Assembly (NCBI GenBank): GCA_000433135.1
Contig: HF991967.1
Coordinates: forward strand, 6,607 to 12,069
Length of the DNA: 5,463 nucleotides
Reading direction: 5' to 3'
Source: Clostridium sp. CAG:921
GTDB lineage: Bacteria; Bacillota; Clostridia; TANB77; CAG-465
Shown here one piece after another: positions 1-3,962 of this stretch; within the stretch, counting starts at the first letter, position 1, and every line of letters begins with the position of its first letter. A model generated the notes under the pieces. It was not told the DNA's origin. It was given only the letters and a program-made list of their open reading frames with translations, and ran no database searches. Both the position numbers and the translations under genes were made by a program.

Positions 1-477
1 AATAGAAACCTCAAGTGGGACATGAAGATAAAATGTAAGAGTTGGCTTTGGAAGTTCTAAGTCAACGTATTCAAGATTGTATAACCAATCTGAAAATTCA
101 TCTAATTTATCTTTACAATTATGTCCATATTTGGATATGATTTTTCCACCTTGATGAATCAAATTCGACTGAGTATATCTATCAAATATAATCACAGTAT
201 TATTATCATTATATAATGACTTTATGTGCTTATTAAAAGTTATATATCTGTCAATAGCAAAAAGATAAGAAGTAGCTTTAGCAGATATATCATTTGTGTT
301 TTGTGATATAGAACCATTTAGGTATTCGCGCACTGGTCCAGAAGATAGTTCATTATAATTTGGAAAAGATATAGAATATGTATTTATGTTATTTTCTTTT
401 AGCCTTCTAATTAATTCTTTAGTTTGTGTTTCTTTACCAGAACCATCAATTCCTTCAATAACAAAGATTTTTTTCAT
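1..477 (-). CDS. tmk: Thymidylate kinase family protein (dTMP kinase), 3' end outside window
   Basis: A nucleoside-monophosphate kinase of the dTMP kinase family, which phosphorylates dTMP to dTDP with ATP in the cytoplasm for DNA synthesis. The visible 159 residues begin MKKIFVIEGIDGSGKETQ. They hold the P-loop (G9-IDGS-GK15), an F38-P39 pair, SSGPVREYL (45-53), a DR pair in SYLFAIDRYI (70-79), and the family DRY motif at 99-101 in FDRYTQSNLIHQGG. About 210 residues are usual, so roughly the last quarter is missing at the left edge. The start is fixed by AAGGAGG at 487-493, and a consensus promoter lies just upstream. The residue after the P-loop lysine is Glu16, where Ser/Thr is usual. A related deoxynucleotide kinase cannot be excluded. 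It sits where sigF would be expected after spoIIAB, but it has its own promoter and is not related to it. Confidence 0.88.
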   Translation of the reverse strand, partial: MKKIFVIEGIDGSGKETQTKELIRRLKENNINTYSISFPNYNELSSGPVREYLNGSISQNTNDISAKATSYLFAIDRYITFNKHIKSLYNDNNTVIIFDRYTQSNLIHQGGKIISKYGHNCKDKLDEFSDWLYNLEYVDLELPKPTLTFYLHVPLEVSI

Positions 478-514
478 AATAAAAAACCTCCTTAAATTTT
501 TTTACTTATATGAC

Positions 515-543
515 ATTATATAATATAAAAAATAACAAGTCAA
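515..543 (-). promoter_or_regulatory. Sigma-A promoter of tmk
   Basis: On the minus strand TTGACT (538-543) and TATAAT (515-520) are separated by exactly 17 bp. The start codon at 477 lies about 30 nt beyond the predicted transcription start near 508, with AAGGAGG in between. One mismatch to the full sigma-A consensus makes this a strong candidate for a constitutive promoter. It isolates tmk from the spoIIA genes upstream. Confidence 0.85.
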
Positions 544-573
544 TATTTATTTTTTTAGAACAGATAGCAATAA

Positions 574-621
574 TAGTACTATAAATAACTTAATAAAATC
601 CAAAATAACAAAATAGTACTA
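574..621. repeat. Two perfect TAGTACTA palindromes 40 bp apart
   Basis: The 8-bp palindrome TAGTACTA occurs at 574-581 and again at 614-621, so the centres are exactly 40 bp apart, close to four helical turns. Both lie between the end of spoIIAB and the tmk promoter, about 70 and 110 bp upstream of the predicted tmk transcription start. The layout would suit a dimeric regulator binding one face of the helix, but I know no regulator with this box, and chance is possible in such AT-rich DNA. Confidence 0.35.
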
Positions 622-673
622 AAAAATAAATATATTAAATACAGCATATGTTTATATTTGATTAACATTTTAT

Positions 674-1123
674 TTAACTACTTTTTTTCTTACTTATATT
701 TTTAAGCATTGTAATTATAGTTCCACTACCTTTACTAGAATCTATTATAACTTCATCCATAAAAGTTTCCATTATTGTAAATCCCATACCTGCATGTTCT
801 AATTCAGGTTTTGATGTATATGCTGGTGTAGTTGCAAGTTCAATATCATCGATTCCAATTCCAGTATCAATTACCTCTATTTTTACTTTATCATATTCAT
901 CACAAATATAATATCCATTTATTATAACAGTAGATTTATCAGTTAATATGTTGTAATAGCCATGTTCTATAGCGTTTGTAACAGCTTCAGAAACAGCAGT
1001 TTTTATATCCATAAGTTCATCTACTGTTATACTTAAATTTGAAACAAAAGAAGTAATTGCAACTCGTACGCAAGGAATATTTTCTATTAAGGCTTTAATT
1101 TCTAATTTAAAAAAATTTTCCAT
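674..1123 (-). CDS. spoIIAB: Anti-sigma F factor SpoIIAB (serine kinase, GHKL ATPase)
   Basis: SpoIIAB binds and silences sigma-F and phosphorylates SpoIIAA on serine, holding the forespore programme off until septation. The 149 residues match the family length. The GHKL signatures are all present: the N box EAVTNAIEHGY (46-56, with E46 and N50 in the positions known from Bacillus subtilis), the G1 box DTGIG (86-90) and the G2 box AGMGFTIME (111-119). Arg20, a partner-contact residue in B. subtilis, is also kept. The usual ELERSGMGF reads ELEHAGMGF, so an Arg becomes His110. GAGGAG (1133-1138), lying inside the last codons of spoIIAA, serves as ribosome binding site, and only 2 nt separate the genes, so translation is probably coupled. 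The AGMGFTIMETFMD stretch favours SpoIIAB over RsbW. The expected third gene, sigF, is not downstream. Confidence 0.93.
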   Translation of the reverse strand: MENFFKLEIKALIENIPCVRVAITSFVSNLSITVDELMDIKTAVSEAVTNAIEHGYYNILTDKSTVIINGYYICDEYDKVKIEVIDTGIGIDDIELATTPAYTSKPELEHAGMGFTIMETFMDEVIIDSSKGSGTIITMLKNISKKKSS

Positions 1124-1125
1124 AT

Positions 1126-1431
1126 TTATTCACTCCTCATAGTTATATTTGAAGAAATTTTTGAAAGTTCTAATACTCTTTTTATATTTTGAGTTGGATT
1201 TAAAATTGTCATGTTTGCATCCATTAACTTAAGTAAGTTATATCTTCCAATTAGTAAACCAATACCACTGCTATCCATAAATGATACATTACTAAGATTC
1301 ATAATAAATTCTTTTGGCTGATACTTCATTATGTACCCGTCAATAATTGCTCTTAAATTTTTGCAACTATTAATATCTATTTCTTCATCTAAATCTATTT
1401 TTAATTTTCCATCACCATATTCATATTTCAT
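1126..1431 (-). CDS. spoIIAA: Anti-anti-sigma F factor SpoIIAA (STAS domain)
   Basis: SpoIIAA, when unphosphorylated, pulls SpoIIAB off sigma-F. The 101-residue protein is one STAS domain. The phosphorylation loop NVSFMDSSGIGLLIGRY spans 48-64, and Ser54 aligns with Ser58 of Bacillus subtilis SpoIIAA. The open frame extends upstream to 1635 without a stop, but that stretch crosses a terminator hairpin. The ATG at 1431 has a well placed GAGGTGG (1436-1442) and is therefore preferred. The N-terminal strand reads LDEEIDINSCKNL: the Asp of the usual GELD/GEID is kept (D19) but the following His-His is Ile-Asn, so this is a divergent member. It is a little shorter than the usual 110-117 residues. 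It is co-transcribed with spoIIAB; its promoter must lie at 1444-1546, but no sigma-A or sigma-H match is obvious there. Confidence 0.9.
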   Translation of the reverse strand: MKYEYGDGKLKIDLDEEIDINSCKNLRAIIDGYIMKYQPKEFIMNLSNVSFMDSSGIGLLIGRYNLLKLMDANMTILNPTQNIKRVLELSKISSNITMRSE

Positions 1432-1435
1432 AATA

Positions 1436-1442
1436 CCACCTC
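1436..1442 (-). promoter_or_regulatory. Ribosome binding site fixing the spoIIAA start
   Basis: GAGGTGG on the minus strand, with its GAGG core 7 nt from the ATG at 1431. It decides against the longer open frame reaching 1635, whose extra residues would come from AT-rich intergenic DNA and the arms of a terminator. Confidence 0.8.
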
Positions 1443-1546
1443 GTTTATATATTATCATACTATTAGTAAAAAAAATGTTGAATTTTGAATGGATATAATA
1501 ATATTTAAAAATCTCATTAATTAAGATAGAATATAATAAGAAGAAT

Positions 1547-1597
1547 AAAAAAACTAGTGAAAACTCAAAATATTGAATCTTCACTAGTTTTTTTTTT
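1547..1597 (-). terminator. Bidirectional rho-independent terminator after the 1604-2071 gene
   Basis: An 11-bp perfect stem (AAACTAGTGAA at 1551-1561 with TTCACTAGTTT at 1580-1590) encloses an 18-nt loop. It is flanked by a 7-nt T run on the minus-strand side and a 10-nt T run on the plus-strand side. It begins 7 nt past the stop codon of the minus-strand gene at 1604-2071. Symmetry lets it work in both directions, although no plus-strand gene ends here. It separates that gene from spoIIAA. Confidence 0.9.
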
Positions 1598-1603
1598 ATA
1601 AAA

Positions 1604-2071
1604 TTATTTGTTAATTTGTATAGTGGTGTTTTCATCTATATTAACACCACTAACTCCTTCTATACCTCTAATTCCGTTAAGGCCTTTCAAGCCATTTTTA
1701 ATAGCCTCCTCTACATCTATTTCCGGAGCATCTTCTGGTTCTATATGGTCTTGTGGGATAGGCATGCTTGCATCTGGTGTACCACCTGAACGAATAAGGG
1801 TACATATGCTGCAATTGCAGTGCTCATTATAGTTAAAAATATTTACATTATTAACTATAATGTGTGTGCTGTTATCTGGAATATCAGTAACCGGTGGTAC
1901 CTCGTTTTCAATAGTTACATATCCTTCATTTGCAGCCTGAACCTGTGCTGAACTATTAAGATGTTCAGCAATTGATGAAATTATCTTACTGTTAAAGTAA
2001 AGAAATAACATAACAGTAAGAAAGGCAATACTTACAGTTACCCGTTTGTGGGCATAAAGAAATCTTTTCAT
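1604..2071 (-). CDS. Membrane-anchored hypothetical protein with HCNCSIC cluster and Gly-X-X repeat
   Basis: I do not recognise this 155-residue protein. A short basic N-terminus (K2, R3, K9, R10) precedes one hydrophobic segment (about 11-26) with no clear signal-peptidase site, which suggests an N-terminal anchor and an outward-facing remainder. After an acidic, Pro/Asn-rich stretch come HCNCSIC (84-90), three Cys and one His within seven residues, then an acidic Pro-rich linker (99-122). Residues 127-144 are six uninterrupted Gly-(Leu/Ile/Val)-X triplets. The start at 2071 is fixed by AAAGGAGG (2079-2086). It has its own strong promoter, a ~90-nt leader and a terminator, so it is a single-gene unit expressed in vegetative cells by its promoter type. 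It lies directly upstream of spoIIAA, but the terminator argues against an operon. The Cys cluster could bind a metal or form disulfides; no function is assigned. Confidence 0.8.
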   Translation of the reverse strand: MKRFLYAHKRVTVSIAFLTVMLFLYFNSKIISSIAEHLNSSAQVQAANEGYVTIENEVPPVTDIPDNSTHIIVNNVNIFNYNEHCNCSICTLIRSGGTPDASMPIPQDHIEPEDAPEIDVEEAIKNGLKGLNGIRGIEGVSGVNIDENTTIQINK

Positions 2072-2161
2072 ATGATTTCCTCCTTTATATTTATAATTTT
2101 ATCTATGTAATAAGGAAAAAAACTCCTTGAATATTAATTACTTTGGACTATAACAACCTAC
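2072..2161 (-). promoter_or_regulatory. 90-nt leader with alternative pairings at the ribosome binding site
   Basis: The transcript predicted to start near 2161 has a leader longer than those of its neighbours (about 20-30 nt). It contains, in order, AAGGAG (2123-2128), TCCTT (2112-2116) and the true ribosome binding site AAAGGAGG (2079-2086). TCCTT can pair with the first AAGGA to make a 5-bp hairpin with a 7-nt loop, or with the AAGGA of the ribosome binding site. The two pairings exclude each other. The stems are short, so regulation is only a possibility. Confidence 0.3.
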
Positions 2162-2167
2162 ACATGT

Positions 2168-2196
2168 ATTATATCATTTTTTTATCAAAAAGTCAA
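2168..2196 (-). promoter_or_regulatory. Sigma-A promoter of the 1604-2071 gene
   Basis: On the minus strand TTGACT (2191-2196) and TATAAT (2168-2173) are spaced by 17 bp, and TGA directly before the -10 gives an extended -10 element (TGnTATAAT). Transcription should begin near 2161. Confidence 0.87.
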
Positions 2197-2200
2197 TTGT

Positions 2201-2215
2201 TATGTAATCTACATA
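2201..2215. promoter_or_regulatory. Inverted repeat abutting the -35 of the 1604-2071 promoter
   Basis: TATGTA-ATC-TACATA is a perfect 6-bp inverted repeat with a 3-bp spacer, placed four bases upstream of the -35 hexamer. The position suits an operator or activator site. The arms are A/T-rich, so a chance palindrome is possible and no regulator is known to me for it. Confidence 0.3.
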
Positions 2216-2265
2216 TTAAAACAGTAAGTTAATGGTGATGAAAAGTAAAGATATAATTTTTATAT

Positions 2266-2295
2266 AAAAAAAGATCTAAGATTTTCCTAGATCTT
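2266..2295 (-). terminator. Rho-independent terminator after the sortase gene
   Basis: On the minus strand an 8-bp perfect stem (AAGATCTA with TAGATCTT, at 2288-2295 and 2271-2278) with a 9-nt loop runs into seven T residues (2266-2272). It begins three bases after the stop codon of the sortase gene and ends the substrate-sortase operon before the next promoter at 2168-2196. Confidence 0.85.
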
Positions 2296-2297
2296 AA

Positions 2298-3053
2298 TTA
2301 TTCTTTTATAAGTTTTGCTTGAACAACAAATCTGCCATTAGTGTTACTATAGTCACAAGTTGAAAGAGTTAAAATAGTATCTTCTTTAGATATTTCAACT
2401 TTAGTATCTATTTGGCTTTGGTCTTTTAATGACTTTACGAATTCTCCATAACTATCTATGTCTTTAAATAATGTATCTATGTAATAAAAATCAGTAGTGG
2501 TTTTATACACACTAAATATTTGAAATTTATAATTTTTATCGTAAGTAGCAAGTTCTATATATTGATGCTTAGTATAATATTCATAATCAAGGTAATTAAA
2601 AAGTGGAGTAAATCTTGTATCTACCTCAGTATTATGTCCATATATAATTATGTTTTGCATAGGTTCATTTATTTTAGAAAGATTACATCTATAATCTAAA
2701 AAGTTTTCGCCCCATCTAGTTTGATTATTATCTTTATCGTTACGCAAATATCTATCATTATCAGTAGACTGGTATATAACAGAATCAATACTAGTTCCTG
2801 GAATTTTAAGCCATGCCTTTGCATCTTTGTAATTAGCAGATACATCTTTTAGTTCTTTACACAAATCTCTATTTTCCTCATAAGAAAATTTTACTGGGAT
2901 TTCTGTATTGGTAATTTCATCGCTACCAGGAATTTTCTTTTTATAGTTTATAATAGTGGCTGAAACAATAAAGTAAGAAACTACAATTACAAAAACAGTA
3001 AATAAAGATATAAGTACTAATTTCCTTTCTTTTCTTTTTTTTATATTAATCAT
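2298..3053 (-). CDS. srtB: Class B sortase
   Basis: A membrane-bound cysteine transpeptidase that cuts a C-terminal sorting motif between Thr and Gly/Asn and joins the protein to the cell wall. The 251 residues show a basic N-terminus (K5-K11), one transmembrane segment (about 12-35), and an extracellular sortase barrel. The catalytic triad is visible: His140 in YGHN (138-141), Cys233 in TLSTC (229-233) and Arg241 in NGRFVVQAKLI (239-249). The long helix-bearing stretch between His and Cys, with PLFNYLDYEYYTKHQYIEL at 150-168, is the class B pattern, as is the total length. AGGAA (3062-3066) is the ribosome binding site and lies inside the last codons of the gene upstream. The gap is 2 nt, so the two are co-translated. 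No heme-uptake (NEAT/Isd) genes, frequent companions of SrtB, are seen; the upstream secreted protein is the likely substrate. Confidence 0.93.
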   Translation of the reverse strand: MINIKKRKERKLVLISLFTVFVIVVSYFIVSATIINYKKKIPGSDEITNTEIPVKFSYEENRDLCKELKDVSANYKDAKAWLKIPGTSIDSVIYQSTDNDRYLRNDKDNNQTRWGENFLDYRCNLSKINEPMQNIIIYGHNTEVDTRFTPLFNYLDYEYYTKHQYIELATYDKNYKFQIFSVYKTTTDFYYIDTLFKDIDSYGEFVKSLKDQSQIDTKVEISKEDTILTLSTCDYSNTNGRFVVQAKLIKE

Positions 3054-3055
3054 AT

Positions 3056-3775
3056 TTAAAATTCCTTTCCTGTATTTGGATTTGGTATAACTTCATCATA
3101 ATTTATTGCAGGCTCTTCTGGTTTTTCTGTATTTTCATTATTTGAAGCATTAGTATTATCATTTTTATTATCAGTTTCATTATTGTCTTTTACATCACTT
3201 TTATTATCATTTCCTTGAGTATTATTATTATTTGAGTTTTCAACATTATTAGTAGTATTATTTGAGTTATTTTGATTATTGCTTGTGTTATTTGATGGTT
3301 TAGTTGTGCTTGGTTTGTTGTTATTAGTATTAGAATTTACATTATTTGTATTATTAGCTGGTTTTGTTGTTTCTTCTACTATTTGCGTTTGAGTTTTTAT
3401 TCTAAAAGTAGCAGAAGTAGTAGCTGGAAGCTTGGTAACAGAATTTAAATATCCTGTTCCTGAATTTATAGTTATATTTCCGTAATCAGACGAAGTCCTC
3501 CTTATATTAGTAATTTTTATAGTTCGTATTTGTCCGCTTCCAGTAACTGATTTTCCTGATGCAGTAAATCCATTTAAAACAATATCTCCATCAGATAATT
3601 TTATAAATGATACATTATCATCATATCGTACAGTAAAAATTAGGTCTTGTCCTTCAATAACAATTGATGGTCCTGAAATACTCATACCATTTGCTGCGAT
3701 TATTTTTGATCCAAAAGAAATTGCAATAAAAATAGTTAAAGCAAAAATTACAAATATATTTTTAACATTTCTCAT
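3056..3775 (-). CDS. Secreted Ig-like, Asn-rich protein ending in NPNTG-KEF; probable sortase B substrate
   Basis: A 239-residue exported protein, the first gene of a sortase operon. A signal sequence (1-28: MRNVKNIF, a hydrophobic core at 7-21, possible cleavage after A28) is followed by a beta-rich Ig-like domain (about 31-126, with ISGPSIVIEGQDLIFTVRY near its start). Next is a long low-complexity Asn/Thr/Ser/Lys stalk (136-222), of the sort used to cross the wall, and the end VIPNPNTGKEF. NPNTG (232-236) fits the NPxT(G/N) signals of class B sortases. Only three residues follow, however: the hydrophobic segment and positive tail of a normal wall-sorting signal are absent. The frame is open from 3832, but the ATG at 3775 has AGGAGG (3782-3787) six bases away and begins a proper signal peptide. 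The mature part has no cysteine. The exact role is unknown; display or adhesion is a guess. Confidence 0.85.
   Translation of the reverse strand: MRNVKNIFVIFALTIFIAISFGSKIIAANGMSISGPSIVIEGQDLIFTVRYDDNVSFIKLSDGDIVLNGFTASGKSVTGSGQIRTIKITNIRRTSSDYGNITINSGTGYLNSVTKLPATTSATFRIKTQTQIVEETTKPANNTNNVNSNTNNNKPSTTKPSNNTSNNQNNSNNTTNNVENSNNNNTQGNDNKSDVKDNNETDNKNDNTNASNNENTEKPEEPAINYDEVIPNPNTGKEF
3110..3370 (-). repeat. Low-complexity Asn-rich coding tract
   Basis: This stretch encodes residues 136-222 of the secreted protein, of which about 40 percent are Asn, the rest mainly Thr, Ser, Lys, Asp and Glu. On the plus strand it appears as runs of tta/ttg/ttt-like triplets. Its second half becomes acidic (Asp/Glu/Lys). 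There is no exact repeat unit, so it is a compositional tract rather than a tandem array, but replication slippage could make its length vary between strains. Confidence 0.75.
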
Positions 3776-3780
3776 GTTTT

Positions 3781-3787
3781 TCCTCCT
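3781..3787 (-). promoter_or_regulatory. Ribosome binding site fixing the start of the sortase substrate
   Basis: AGGAGGA on the minus strand, with AGGAGG 6 nt from the ATG at 3775. It rules out the upstream ATG at 3832, which would overlap the -35 element and place 19 non-signal residues before the signal peptide. Confidence 0.9.
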
Positions 3788-3803
3788 AATATATACACTA
3801 TTA

Positions 3804-3832
3804 ATTATATCACACACATAAAATGTTGTCAA
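3804..3832 (-). promoter_or_regulatory. Sigma-A promoter of the substrate-sortase operon
   Basis: On the minus strand TTGACA (3827-3832) and TATAAT (3804-3809), both exact consensus, are spaced by 17 bp, with TGA before the -10 as an extended element. The spacer carries a GTGTGTG stretch. Transcription should start near 3797, leaving a leader of about 20 nt. It is the strongest-looking promoter in the window, so the operon is probably expressed at a high level in growing cells. Confidence 0.92.
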
Positions 3833-3898
3833 TAATTATGTTAAGTTTTAAGTGCTGTAAATCTAATTAATTATATTATGCATATATCATTAAATATA

Positions 3899-3927
3899 TT
3901 GAAAAAATGATTAAAAAGTGTTAAAAT
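3899..3927 (+). promoter_or_regulatory. Sigma-A promoter of hslO
   Basis: TTGAAA (3899-3904) and TAAAAT (3922-3927) are spaced by 17 bp, with TGT before the -10 as an extended element. Transcription would start near 3934, about 30 nt before the ATG at 3963. It is divergent from the substrate-sortase promoter, with about 65 bp between the two -35 elements. No heat-shock operator (CIRCE-type inverted repeat) is visible. Confidence 0.7.
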
Positions 3928-3952
3928 AAACTAGTAAATAATTAATGAAATT

Positions 3953-3957
3953 GGAGG
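3953..3957 (+). promoter_or_regulatory. Ribosome binding site fixing the hslO start
   Basis: GGAGG lies 5 nt before the ATG at 3963. The in-frame ATG at 3945 would place this site inside the coding region and has no ribosome binding site of its own, so the later start is chosen. Confidence 0.9.
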
Positions 3958-3962
3958 AAAAT

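Noticed and set aside
620..659. Hairpin plus T run after spoIIAB (AAATATA 628-634 with TATATTT 653-659)
   Set aside because: The 7-bp stem is all A-T with an 18-nt loop, too weak to call a terminator, though it is the only candidate between spoIIAB and tmk.
1476..1489. Tandem Spo0A-like boxes (TGTTGAA, TTTTGAA) upstream of spoIIAA
   Set aside because: They match 6 and 5 of 7 positions of TGTCGAA, which is common by chance in this composition, and their distance to the start codon leaves little room for an activated promoter.
1432..1635. N-terminal extension of SpoIIAA by 68 residues (start at 1635)
   Set aside because: The frame is open only because the intergenic DNA is AT-rich; it crosses the terminator stem and even overlaps the stop of the neighbouring gene. 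The ATG at 1431 has a good ribosome binding site and gives the right family length.
1608..1832. Open frame on the plus strand, 74 codons
   Set aside because: Antisense shadow of the 1604-2071 gene. Its Pro/Leu/Ile-rich product mirrors the Gly-rich and Pro-rich codons of the real gene; no ribosome binding site.
3030..3070. A frameshift joining the substrate to the sortase so that the sortase transmembrane segment serves as the missing sorting tail
   Set aside because: The sortase frame is open upstream through the NPNTG region, but a fusion would put a highly basic stretch before the hydrophobic segment, the wrong order for a sorting signal. The sortase also has its own ribosome binding site, and no slippery heptamer is seen.
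3110..3370. Tandem repeat or CRISPR-like array
   Set aside because: No exact repeat unit or even spacing; the pattern comes from Asn/Thr codons of the low-complexity stalk.
3776..3832. Start of the sortase substrate at 3832
   Set aside because: It would overlap the -35 element, and AGGAGG plus a signal peptide start at 3775.
3945..3962. hslO start at 3945
   Set aside because: It places GGAGG inside the gene; the ATG at 3963 matches the Hsp33 N-terminus and has proper spacing.
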